Assembly (NCBI GenBank): GCA_030830415.1
Contig: JAURNB010000174.1
Location: forward strand, 1-8,377
DNA: 8,377 bases
DNA from: Acidimicrobiales bacterium
GTDB lineage: Bacteria; Actinomycetota; Acidimicrobiia; Acidimicrobiales; Ilumatobacteraceae
Direction of reading: 5' to 3'
Position 1 is the stretch's first letter. The number at the start of each line of letters is the position of its first letter. The notes under the pieces were generated by a model. It searched no databases and was not told the DNA's origin. It was given only the letters and a program-made list of their open reading frames with translations. Positions 1-7,116 of the stretch are shown one piece after another. The translations under genes were made by a program, and so were the position numbers.

Positions 1-863
1 CGCTTTGAGATGCCATATGTTTTTGAGTGAGGAATGAGCACCACGAAACGGCCAGGCAATGACACTTCTTGAGTGAGTCGCGCGCCTTTTGCCGAAATCG
101 GGTTTTTTGTGACCTGACACAAAATGAGTTGACGCGCTTTGAGAATTTCTTCAATGCGCTTGTCTTCTGGTTTTTCTACAATGTCTTCGGTGTCGTATTG
201 CACGTCTCCGCGATACAACACGGCATTTTTAGGCGTTGAAATGTCGACGAATGCGGCTTCCATACCAGGAAGGACGTTTTGGACTCGACCGATGTAGATA
301 TTGCCGTAAATTTGGTTGGCATCGTCGGCTGGGCGACTGACGTAATGCTCAATGAGTTTTCGCCCCTCGAGCACTGCCACTTGGGTGAACCCGTCTCGCA
401 CCTGCACGCACATGAGGTAACGACCAACGGGTCGACCGTTGCGCTCACGGCCACGACGGCGTTCCACGATGTCGGCATCGAGCACCGCACTTTCGCGTGC
501 ACGATTTGCCCCCGAGCCTCCCGAACGGCCACGGCCACCCCGGCGACGCTTGTTGTTGCCCGATTTTCCTTCAGGCTTCTTCGCTTCGCCTGACGAACTT
601 GAGGCGCTTGATGCTGCAGTTGCTGCACGCGGCGCTGGACGGGTATCACCAATTTGTGGACGACGCTGCGGGTCGATGCTTCCCGCTTCTGGCGCACTGT
701 CTGCGCTGTGGCTATTGGGATTGGTAGTTCCAGTTGCGCTACGAGTGCGGTTACGGCCGCCTCGTGATCCGCGTCGACGACGCTGCGCTGAGCTTGAACC
801 ACCTTCATTCGCACCTGATGAGGGCGAAGAGGGAGAAGGCTCCCCTTGCGAATATTCATTCAT
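1..863 (-). CDS. rne: Ribonuclease E/G family endoribonuclease, N-terminal part (3' end outside window)
   Basis: Endoribonuclease of the RNase E/G family, cytoplasmic, expected to act in mRNA decay and stable RNA processing. Only the first 287 codons are present; the gene runs off the left edge. Residues 1 to about 145 are low complexity, rich in Ser, Gly, Ala, Arg and Pro, with two basic clusters (RRRRGSRGG at 29-37 and KRRRGGRGRSGG at 105-116). The conserved part starts near residue 147 (GRYLMCVQV). An S1-like RNA-binding segment follows, recognised by NIYIGRVQNVLPGMEAAFVDI (two blocks around 188-208) and by VTKNPISAKGARLT (251-264), the usual family core. The catalytic DNase I-like domain and Zn-link cysteines lie beyond the edge. 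The ATG at 863 is in the same frame as the conserved core and no in-frame ATG, GTG or TTG occurs before an upstream TAA; a weak purine stretch precedes it. Calling it rne rather than rng rests on the long N-terminal arm, typical of actinobacterial RNase E, and on synteny. Confidence 0.93.
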   Translation of the reverse strand, partial: MNEYSQGEPSPSSPSSGANEGGSSSAQRRRRGSRGGRNRTRSATGTTNPNSHSADSAPEAGSIDPQRRPQIGDTRPAPRAATAASSASSSSGEAKKPEGKSGNNKRRRGGRGRSGGSGANRARESAVLDADIVERRRGRERNGRPVGRYLMCVQVRDGFTQVAVLEGRKLIEHYVSRPADDANQIYGNIYIGRVQNVLPGMEAAFVDISTPKNAVLYRGDVQYDTEDIVEKPEDKRIEEILKARQLILCQVTKNPISAKGARLTQEVSLPGRFVVLIPHSKTYGISK

Positions 864-968
864 GATGTCTCGATTCTGTGTATCGCGCGCGCCCCAACAG
901 TGTCGAACACAGCTCGGACAAAAGGGTCGCAGCGAGCGGCTATTACCGCACGGTTACGAGACTACCTG
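864..968 (-). other. Intergenic gap between rodA and the RNase E/G gene, possible weak promoter
   Basis: This 105-base gap is the longest non-coding stretch of the window. Read on the minus strand it has TCGACA (906-901) and GATACA (884-879) separated by 16 bases, a poor sigma-70-like pair; it would start transcripts about 9 bases before the RNase ATG. A small hairpin, GCGG-TAATAG-CCGC, lies at 949-936, but no T-run follows directly, so it is not a convincing terminator. An alternating CG run sits at 884-892. The RNase gene may be transcribed both by read-through from rodA and from its own promoter; the sequence alone does not decide. Confidence 0.3.
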
Positions 969-2168
969 CTATCGCAGCCGTCTCATGTGAACACTCTGCA
1001 CGATCCCAATAATCATGGCAAATGCCACCAAATGTGACCCGCCATACGACACAAACGGCAAAGGAAGCCCCGAAACGGGCATAATTCCGATGGTCATAGC
1101 GATATTTTGAAAGCTCTGCCACAAAATCATGGTGAAGGCGCCGATGGCGATGTACTGCCCCAAACGAGTGCGAGCGAGGCGCCCAATACGCCAGATCCGC
1201 CAGATGAGGAGAGCCAAGAGCAAGATGGTGAGCCCAGCGCCAATCATTCCGAATTGTTCCCCAATGGCTGAAAAGATGAAGTCGGTGGATTGGACGGGGA
1301 TAAACCCACCGTTGGTGAGCGGCCCCTGCAAAAAGCCCTTCCCCGTGAGCCCCCCGGTCGACACCGCCCTTTTGGCGAAGCGCACCTGCAGCACCACTGC
1401 CTTCAGTTTTTCCTCTGTGGAGTTCTGATTCAAGAACGCCTCAATGCGCTTGATTTGGTATGTCTTCACCACACCAGTTGCGACAACGGCAATCGCCGAC
1501 ACCGTGGCAAGCAAGGTGATGGATGCGATGTATTTCCATTTAGCGCCCGCAATGAGCAACAGTCCCATCGCACAGGCAATGAGCACCGAGGCCGAGCCAA
1601 GGTCGGGTTGCAGCAAAATGAGCCCAACTGCTGTGCCCAAAATGAGCAAAGTGGAAATAAACCTCTGATAGCTCAGTTCCACTACTTCTTCTTCAGAGAG
1701 GTAGCCAGCGAGCAACAACAGCAATGTGAACTTTGTGAACTCTGCTGGCTGGAATGACGCGAACCCGAAGTCGAACGACAAACGTGCGCCACCTCGAACC
1801 GTGCCAGCAACAAGAACCAAAATGAGCGCTACAAGCGAGGCTCCGAACAAAAACTCACTGCGCCCACGCAACCATTCGTAGTCGGTTGCCATGAGAACCA
1901 CCATCGCAACAGCAGCCACGATGAGATAAATGATTTGCCGTTGAAGAAAGTAGTAGGGGTCTAAACCTTGAGCAAGGAGTCTTGGTCGCGTGCACGAGTA
2001 CACCGCAATTGCGCCAATGACGGACAAACCAACGGTGGCAAACATCAAGATCCAGTCGACGTTGCGACTCGGGTCGGCCATACTGCGGCGCAGATTTCCC
2101 ATTGTTGAGGTACTTCGCCCACTCAACGAGGTGGAACCACCCAGACGCACGTTGTCGAAAATACCCAT
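969..2168 (-). CDS. rodA: RodA, SEDS-family peptidoglycan glycosyltransferase
   Basis: Integral membrane enzyme of the elongasome that polymerises lipid II into glycan strands in lateral-wall synthesis, partnered with PBP2. The 399-residue product has a polar N-terminal tail of about 37 residues, then multiple hydrophobic segments (approximately 39-59, 78-94, 106-122, 146-157, 170-186, 193-208, 212-232, 308-325, 338-360, 378-391) consistent with the ten-helix SEDS fold. Family motifs are FQPAEFTKF (139-147), LQPDLGSA (186-193), GFIPVQSTDFIFSAIGEQFG (288-307) and LPLPFVSYGGS (368-378). The Asp at 296 matches the essential catalytic-site Asp known from Bacillus and E. coli RodA. The start at 2168 forms TAATG with the mrdA stop, which implies translational coupling; an in-frame ATG at 2204 would add 12 residues inside mrdA, and Met23 or Met30 would still leave the first helix intact. 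FtsW is the main alternative, but the direct neighbourhood of PBP2 and MreBCD makes RodA the better call. Confidence 0.96.
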   Translation of the reverse strand: MGIFDNVRLGGSTSLSGRSTSTMGNLRRSMADPSRNVDWILMFATVGLSVIGAIAVYSCTRPRLLAQGLDPYYFLQRQIIYLIVAAVAMVVLMATDYEWLRGRSEFLFGASLVALILVLVAGTVRGGARLSFDFGFASFQPAEFTKFTLLLLLAGYLSEEEVVELSYQRFISTLLILGTAVGLILLQPDLGSASVLIACAMGLLLIAGAKWKYIASITLLATVSAIAVVATGVVKTYQIKRIEAFLNQNSTEEKLKAVVLQVRFAKRAVSTGGLTGKGFLQGPLTNGGFIPVQSTDFIFSAIGEQFGMIGAGLTILLLALLIWRIWRIGRLARTRLGQYIAIGAFTMILWQSFQNIAMTIGIMPVSGLPLPFVSYGGSHLVAFAMIIGIVQSVHMRRLR

Positions 2169-4339
2169 TAATCGCGCACACTTCCGCCAAAGCCACTGAG
2201 GCACAACGGGTTCGCGAGAAACTGAATAGGTGAAACTGCTGTGGCATTGAGATCGATCGGATCACTTGGCACGACCGCACTCGGCTTTGTTTGACCAGCT
2301 AACGCCGAGAAAAGACACTTCACTACCGGCGCTGCTGCTTGCGACCCATAACCAGACTTCTCTAAATAGGCAACAGCGGTATAGGGCTGGTTGGGGTCGA
2401 GACTAAAAGCAGCAAAAGCTGAAGAGTCGTTCCATGGGTAGTTACCGAAACCTTGCGCTGTTCCGGTCTTACCAGCAATGGGCAGAGTCTTACGTGCGTA
2501 GTTCTTAAAAAGAAGCTCTCCTGTGGCTTTGTGGTAGTACCCAAAGTCAACGCCCTTGCCTTCAATCACTCTGCGCAACCCATTGATGATGGGATCGCGA
2601 TTTTCCTTTGTCATGTCGATTTCTCGCTGTATACGACCTTGCGTGAAGTCTTTCTCGACAACCATTTGCGCGATATCTATGAAACCAGAATCTCCGTCAG
2701 GCGTGCCCGGAACAAGAATTGCTTTCACCACATGCGGAGTAACAACAGACCCACCGTTGGCAAGAGCAGAATATGCAACCGCCAATTGAATAGGAGTGGC
2801 CGACAAAAGTCCTTGACCAATAGCGAATTGCACATTGTCGCCTACGTAATACGCACGACCCTCTTCTTTGCTAATTGCGCCGTCATCGGCAAGTTGTTTT
2901 TTCAGTGCCTTGCTCGGCAAAGCTCCACCAAATTCGTAAGGAAGATCAATTCCTGTTGGTGAACCAAACCCAAAGAGACGTACTTGCTCTTCCAAAATGG
3001 GCTTGTATCCGCGTTGCGTGAGAATTTGCTCACCAATTTTGTAGAAGAAGGTGTCGCTCGAAACTGCTAATGCAGATTCAACATTCACTGGCCCATAGGT
3101 ACATGGCGAATTAGTACTTGCGCAGAAGGCATTTTTGAAAACGCACTTCACACCTTCATTGCATCGACCATTAGGAATTGATTCAAGTTTGTATGTTCCC
3201 TGATCTTTGTAAACGAACTCGGATCCGCCGACTAATTGACCGGTATTCAATGCCGCAAACGCAGTGAACGGTTTAAAAGTGGAACCCAAGTTGTAACGAC
3301 CACTCACCGCCCTGTTCACCATAATTGCCATGTCGGGGTCTTTGGTTTGTGGGAAGAGCTGTTGAAACTTCTCGGAGCTAATGCCCGAGCCAAACCACCT
3401 ATTATCGAAGTTCGGATAGCTCGCCATTGCGATGACTTCACCAGTGACATTGTTCAAGAGCACTGAAGACCCCGCTGGTGCCTTATATAAGTTCTCTTCA
3501 GCAAAGGCAGGGTCTTGTGTACCGTCGGGCAACCTCACCGTTCCCGCATCAACTCGCCGGCGCAGTTTCAACGAGGTTTCTAGTGCTTGCTCGGCGTATT
3601 GCTGGTACGTCAAGTCGATGGTGAGTTGAATGTCGTTACCCGGAACTGGTTCGACACGTTCCATCTGCCGCAAAATTTGACCGCGGGCATTCACTTCGTA
3701 ACGCACGTAACCGGGTTTACCCCGCAAATAAGACTCGTAAGTTTGCTCAACTCCGTATTGACCAACACGCTCATTGGGCGAATACTTCAACGCCATGTAA
3801 TACGGCAACTGGCGTTCCAAAATGGCACCAAGAAAACCCACCACATGACTTGCTACAGGGGCATAAGGGTATTCGCGTTTCCAATCTTCCGAGATATCAA
3901 CGCCTGGATAGTCTTCTGAACGTTCTTTCAAGAAAAGTGCAGTTTGCTCAGACACGCCTTCCTTCAGCGGCAACGGTTGCAATGCGTCGTATCGCTTGCT
4001 TTTATAACGACGTTCAAGTTCCGCAAATGGTGTTTGCAAGGGTCCGGAAATACGCAAGAAGAGTTGTGCCCTATCGCCGGCATCAACAATGACACTGCGG
4101 TCGATGGTGACCGTGAGCACTCGTTCATTGTCGGCAACGATGCGACCCGCTGAATCAAATATGCGGCCACGCTCTGGCAAGAGTTGCACGGTACGAGTAC
4201 GCACTTCTTGAACTCGCTCTTGCAAACCCTCTGCATCTACTACTTGCAAGAACCAAGTGCGCGTTGTTACCAAACACAGCATTGCAACGGCAAGACCGCC
4301 CAAGATGCGCAATCGCTTATTGAGAGAGACAACAGCCAT
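2168..4339 (-). CDS. mrdA: Penicillin-binding protein 2 (class B PBP, elongasome transpeptidase)
   Basis: Peptidoglycan DD-transpeptidase that cross-links the strands made by RodA. The 723-residue product has a short cytoplasmic N-terminus, a membrane anchor at about 11-33, a non-catalytic pedestal region (about 50-235, with LLPERGRIFDSAGRIVADN at 53-71), and a transpeptidase domain at about 285-680. The catalytic triad motifs are S353-T-F-K356 (nucleophile Ser353), S427-S-D429 in the SxN position, as usual in PBP2, and K624-T-G626. The protein is somewhat longer than E. coli PBP2 (about 630 residues), partly through residues 375-415 and a C-terminal tail after 680. The 375-415 stretch carries Cys393, 399, 406 and 413. 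The gene begins 3 bases after the mreD stop, with GGGCGGA upstream as a modest ribosome-binding site, and its stop overlaps the rodA start by one base. The division PBP3 (FtsI) is unlikely given the MreBCD/RodA context and the SSD motif. Confidence 0.96.
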   Translation of the reverse strand: MAVVSLNKRLRILGGLAVAMLCLVTTRTWFLQVVDAEGLQERVQEVRTRTVQLLPERGRIFDSAGRIVADNERVLTVTIDRSVIVDAGDRAQLFLRISGPLQTPFAELERRYKSKRYDALQPLPLKEGVSEQTALFLKERSEDYPGVDISEDWKREYPYAPVASHVVGFLGAILERQLPYYMALKYSPNERVGQYGVEQTYESYLRGKPGYVRYEVNARGQILRQMERVEPVPGNDIQLTIDLTYQQYAEQALETSLKLRRRVDAGTVRLPDGTQDPAFAEENLYKAPAGSSVLLNNVTGEVIAMASYPNFDNRWFGSGISSEKFQQLFPQTKDPDMAIMVNRAVSGRYNLGSTFKPFTAFAALNTGQLVGGSEFVYKDQGTYKLESIPNGRCNEGVKCVFKNAFCASTNSPCTYGPVNVESALAVSSDTFFYKIGEQILTQRGYKPILEEQVRLFGFGSPTGIDLPYEFGGALPSKALKKQLADDGAISKEEGRAYYVGDNVQFAIGQGLLSATPIQLAVAYSALANGGSVVTPHVVKAILVPGTPDGDSGFIDIAQMVVEKDFTQGRIQREIDMTKENRDPIINGLRRVIEGKGVDFGYYHKATGELLFKNYARKTLPIAGKTGTAQGFGNYPWNDSSAFAAFSLDPNQPYTAVAYLEKSGYGSQAAAPVVKCLFSALAGQTKPSAVVPSDPIDLNATAVSPIQFLANPLCLSGFGGSVRD

Positions 4340-4342
4340 TAC

Positions 4343-4873
4343 TTATTCCGCCCACAACATTTGCTTTTTCGATTTCACTAATGCCCAACGCATTAAAGCA
4401 ACTGCAGGCAATGCAAGTACTGCATTAAACAACCCCACCGTGAGTGCCACGCCGAGCACGCGCGTCTGGAGCAACCCGTCAACACCCACCACAAGGCTTG
4501 CTGCTGGGTAAATGAGCACGGCCGCCGCACTGGAAATTCCAACGCTGAGCATTTTGAACCACCACCGTGGGCTATAGGCAAACGTGTTCACCCCGCCGGC
4601 CATATAGCCCGCAAAGCCAAATACAAGTGCCGACAAGCCAAAAGGTGAGGTGAGCACCATGTCGTACATGAAACCAAACATGAAACCTGCAATGGCTCCC
4701 GACTCGCTACCTGCAGCCACGCCACTTGCCGCAGAACACAACAGCAGTATTTGCATGACCACGCTGAATGGGCGCAAGGTATTGAACAGCGTTGTTTGGA
4801 AAGACAAAACAATCATGCCAACGAGAAATGCCCGCGTAAAGGGCGATTCAATGATTGCAAAAAAGCGCTTCAT
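4343..4873 (-). CDS. mreD: MreD, rod shape-determining membrane protein
   Basis: Small polytopic inner-membrane protein of the elongasome that works with MreC in activating the RodA/PBP2 pair. The 176-residue product is almost wholly hydrophobic, with segments at roughly 14-32, 36-55, 59-74, 78-98, 108-131 and 137-162 and a basic C-terminal end (VKSKKQ at 166-171). The stretch GAIAGFMFGFMYDMVL (59-74) followed by TSPFGLSAL (75-83) is the characteristic MreD pattern, including the conserved membrane Asp71. The ATG at 4873 overlaps the mreC stop as ATGA, which fixes the start; the longer open frame reaching 5071 adds a Cys/Arg-rich stretch that is only the mreC sequence read in another frame. 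The length is normal for the family (about 160-180). It is poorly conserved in sequence, so part of the call comes from context between mreC and mrdA. Confidence 0.93.
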   Translation of the reverse strand: MKRFFAIIESPFTRAFLVGMIVLSFQTTLFNTLRPFSVVMQILLLCSAASGVAAGSESGAIAGFMFGFMYDMVLTSPFGLSALVFGFAGYMAGGVNTFAYSPRWWFKMLSVGISSAAAVLIYPAASLVVGVDGLLQTRVLGVALTVGLFNAVLALPAVALMRWALVKSKKQMLWAE

Positions 4874-6006
4874 TGCGGAATCTCTGTAGCTGGTTGGTAC
4901 AAAAGCACACGTACGAAGTTCAAACTTCCTAAATTGGCCGCGAGCTCCACTTCCAACAGTGGGCCACTCGTTCCTGTACGTGTCACAACACGCGACACAG
5001 TTCCTACAACAAGGTCGGCTGGAGCCAAGCTTTGTGACCCGCCTGCGGTGACGACAGGAACACCTGCACACAATTCACCGAGTCGAGATGACGATTGGAT
5101 AAAGCGAATGACAGGCAATCGATCGATGCCTTGACCTTCCATTGCCCCGGTTTCACGTGGAAGGAGAACGCCACTCTCTGGAACAGTGATTTGTGTTGCG
5201 CCACCACCACCTGGAATGGGCGGGAGTGTTGTGGCAAAGGGCGTGAAACCTTTGATGGTCGTTGTTGTAGCGCGCTGCAAGACCGTCGTTGTTGTGGAAG
5301 TCGTGGAGGTAGTGGTGGTGGTAGTCGGCGCAACTGTTGTGACAGGCGCAGTTGAACCATCTCCCGGCACCATGGTGTCTGCGGTGGAAGAGCCATCGGT
5401 GGCGAGTGTTGTTGTTGTTTGTGGAGGTGAAGTCGTTGTGGTGTTCGCACGAGTGCACGCTCCCACTTTCACCGACATCGCATATTCAGGGTCTGTAGCG
5501 AGCATCACAACCGAACGCTCTAGCGTTACACCCGTAATTTTTCCGACAAGCCCCGCTCCATTTGTCACCGTCATTCCAACGCGAATACCACTTGACTTGC
5601 CACGGTTTAATTCAAATGTTTGCGTGAAATTTGACGGCGACTGCCCCACTACCTGTGCGGTAACACTGTCGATTCCGGCCAGAGTGGGCAGACCGTTGAG
5701 CGCAAGCAACTCTTGAGCTTCACGAACGCTCGCGGTTGCCGCAATAGCTGCGCCTTCTTGCTTCACGAGCAAATCTTTCAATGCCAAATTCTCTTTACGC
5801 ATGTCGCTGTAATCGAGCACGCCTCGCCACACATTCGACAAGGGACGAGAAACTACATTTGCGAACCGCTCGACGGGCCGAAACACAACACCGAAGGCAT
5901 CTTTCACCCCACCTACAAGCCCACTCTCACTGCGGTCAAGGGTAAGCAACAACACCGACGTGAGAAGCAGCACCACAATGAGACGACGCCGGGTAAATGA
6001 ATACAC
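4870..6006 (-). CDS. mreC: MreC, rod shape-determining protein with a Thr-rich insert
   Basis: Bitopic membrane protein whose extracytoplasmic part binds PBP2 and organises the elongasome. The 378-residue product has a basic N-terminus (TRRR), one transmembrane helix at about 9-23, a probable coiled coil at about 66-104, and the beta-rich MreC domain from about 113 on (VTAQVVGQSPSNFTQTFEL, 115-133; G-IRVGMTVTNGAGLVGKI, 140-157; VVTAGGSQSLAPADLVVGTV, 318-337). The domain is interrupted at roughly 186-280 by a low-complexity Thr/Ser/Pro/Gly segment, including a run of Thr and Ser at 228-241, and this makes the protein longer than the more usual 280-330 residues. Cys184 and Cys313, its only cysteines, flank the insert. 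The start is GTG at 6006, 14 bases after the mreB stop, with AGGTAG seven bases before it; no better in-frame start is visible. The stop overlaps the mreD start by 4 bases. Confidence 0.95.
   Translation of the reverse strand: MYSFTRRRLIVVLLLTSVLLLTLDRSESGLVGGVKDAFGVVFRPVERFANVVSRPLSNVWRGVLDYSDMRKENLALKDLLVKQEGAAIAATASVREAQELLALNGLPTLAGIDSVTAQVVGQSPSNFTQTFELNRGKSSGIRVGMTVTNGAGLVGKITGVTLERSVVMLATDPEYAMSVKVGACTRANTTTTSPPQTTTTLATDGSSTADTMVPGDGSTAPVTTVAPTTTTTTSTTSTTTTVLQRATTTTIKGFTPFATTLPPIPGGGGATQITVPESGVLLPRETGAMEGQGIDRLPVIRFIQSSSRLGELCAGVPVVTAGGSQSLAPADLVVGTVSRVVTRTGTSGPLLEVELAANLGSLNFVRVLLYQPATEIPQ
5167..5451 (-). repeat. Low-complexity Thr/Ser/Pro/Gly-coding tract inside mreC
   Basis: This stretch codes for residues 186-280 of MreC. 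It includes TTTTSPPQTTTT (189-200), a Thr/Ser block at 228-241, a TTTT at 247-250 and a Gly block at 266-269. The DNA is ACN-codon rich but mixes ACT, ACC, ACA and ACG rather than repeating one unit, so it is a compositional tract and not a clean tandem repeat. It probably forms an extended, disordered extracytoplasmic linker or loop, and might be O-glycosylated; that last point is inference. Confidence 0.8.
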
Positions 6007-6020
6007 GGAAGAACTACCTA

Positions 6021-7055
6021 CTAGTCGATTCCTGTTTGAGTGAGAAGCCCACGCATTGCATCGATGTTTTCAAGAGCCTGTCCTGAACCAAATACCACCG
6101 AATACAAGGGGTCGGCAGCAACAACTGCACGCATTCCTGTTTCATGCGATACACGTTGCGCAAGACCCGCAAGCAATGCACCTCCGCCGGAGAGCATGAT
6201 GCCGTTTTCCATAATGTCTGCAGCAAGTTCTGGCGGAGTTTTATCGAGCGTTGATTTGATTGCGTCGATAATTGCCGTGAGTGGCTCTTCGAGAGCTTCA
6301 CGAATGTGTTCGGTGGTCAATTCAACACGACGCGGCAAACCAGAGATGGAGTCGCGCCCGCCAATATCGGCAGTGAACTCCTCTTCCAATTTCCACGCAG
6401 AACCCATTTGAATTTTGATTTCCTCGCAGGTATTTTCACCAAGATCTAGCGAGAACTCGCGTTTAACATACGCCCCAATAGCTTCCGTGAGTTCGTCGCC
6501 AGCAACACGTAAGCTTTGCGATACCACAATGCCGCCTAGCGAGATAACGGCGACTTCTGTAGTGCCACCGCCAATGTCGACAATCATGTTGCCGGCAGGT
6601 TCGTGCACCGCAATACCCGAGCCAATAGCGGCCGCCATGGGTTCTTCAATAATGTGCACGGGCTTACGTGCGCCTGCGTACTCGGCAGCATCTTGCACAG
6701 CGCGCTGTTCAACACCTGTAATGCCAGCAGGCACACAAATCACCATCCGGGGCTTACTCCATTTGCTGGTGTGAATTTGCTGAATGAAATAGCGCAACAT
6801 TTTTTCGCATATTTCAAAGTCGGCAATGACACCATCTTTTAATGGCCGCACCGATTTGATATGCCCCGGCGTACGCCCGAGCATGCGTTTTGCCTCGAAG
6901 CCCACCGCGACGGGTCGGCCGTCGCGAGTGTCGACGGCCACGATTGAAGGCTCGTTGAGCACCACGCCCTGCCCGCGCACATAAACAAGAGTGTTAGCGG
7001 TGCCAAGGTCGATAGCAATATCGCGTCCGATGCCTAGTGGATTGCCACGAGCCAT
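6021..7055 (-). CDS. mreB: MreB, actin-like rod shape-determining ATPase
   Basis: Cytoplasmic bacterial actin that forms membrane-attached filaments and positions the lateral-wall synthesis machinery. The 344-residue product has the full actin-fold ATP-binding set: phosphate-1 motif DLGTANTLVY (16-25), PSIVAVD (36-42), the connect-1/catalytic region IIEEPMAAAIG (135-145), phosphate-2 motif DIGGGTTEVAVIS (160-172), and the adenosine motif GIMLSGGGALLAGL (285-298). Length is normal for the family (about 335-350) and no key residue is missing. The ATG at 7055 is preceded by a strong Shine-Dalgarno, GGGAGGT, six bases away. It is the first gene of the shape genes, 61 bases after ndk, and is followed by mreC after 14 bases. 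The gene could be read from ndk or from a promoter in the 61-base gap, where an AT-rich block (TTTATTTTTAA) offers a possible -10 but no clear -35. MreB paralogues (Mbl, MreBH) are the alternative names; neighbours mreCD favour MreB. Confidence 0.98.
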   Translation of the reverse strand: MARGNPLGIGRDIAIDLGTANTLVYVRGQGVVLNEPSIVAVDTRDGRPVAVGFEAKRMLGRTPGHIKSVRPLKDGVIADFEICEKMLRYFIQQIHTSKWSKPRMVICVPAGITGVEQRAVQDAAEYAGARKPVHIIEEPMAAAIGSGIAVHEPAGNMIVDIGGGTTEVAVISLGGIVVSQSLRVAGDELTEAIGAYVKREFSLDLGENTCEEIKIQMGSAWKLEEEFTADIGGRDSISGLPRRVELTTEHIREALEEPLTAIIDAIKSTLDKTPPELAADIMENGIMLSGGGALLAGLAQRVSHETGMRAVVAADPLYSVVFGSGQALENIDAMRGLLTQTGID

Positions 7056-7061
7056 GTGTCG

Positions 7062-7068
7062 ACCTCCC
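7062..7068 (-). promoter_or_regulatory. Strong Shine-Dalgarno of mreB
   Basis: On the minus strand GGGAGGT lies six bases (CGACAC) before the mreB ATG. It is the best ribosome-binding site in the window, clearly better than those of mreC, mreD, mrdA and rodA, which agrees with MreB being needed in larger amounts than the membrane partners. Confidence 0.85.
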
Positions 7069-7116
7069 TTTCAAGGAACTCTCTTAAAAATAAATCACGA
7101 AGGAAATTCGGTGGTC

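Noticed and set aside
176..859. Minus-strand open frame of 227 codons, Arg/Val/Gln-rich
   Set aside because: It is the RNase E/G region read one base out of phase (ATG at 859 against the real ATG at 863). The other frame carries the S1-like core; this one resembles nothing.
884..892. Alternating CG run considered as Z-DNA or a regulatory site
   Set aside because: It is only nine bases long and of a kind expected by chance; no partner site is visible.
936..949. Hairpin after rodA considered as a terminator
   Set aside because: Only four to five pairs, and the nearest T-run is four bases long and well downstream. It is not a canonical intrinsic terminator.
439..990. Plus-strand open frame of 183 codons, Arg/Pro-rich
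   Set aside because: Antisense to the Arg/Gly/Ser-rich arm of the RNase gene; biased composition keeps stops out. It has no recognisable domain.
4874..5071. 66-codon upstream extension of mreD
   Set aside because: Cys/Arg-rich sequence inside mreC; the ATGA junction and the normal MreD length fix the start at 4873.
5257..5337. Possible tandem repeat or variable-number tract in mreC
   Set aside because: The codons are mixed ACT, ACC, ACA, ACG and TCC with no fixed repeat unit, so it is amino-acid bias rather than a DNA repeat.
5186..5716. Plus-strand open frame of 176 codons, very Val-rich
   Set aside because: Antisense of the Thr-rich MreC tract: ACN codons read in reverse give GTN. It is a composition artefact.
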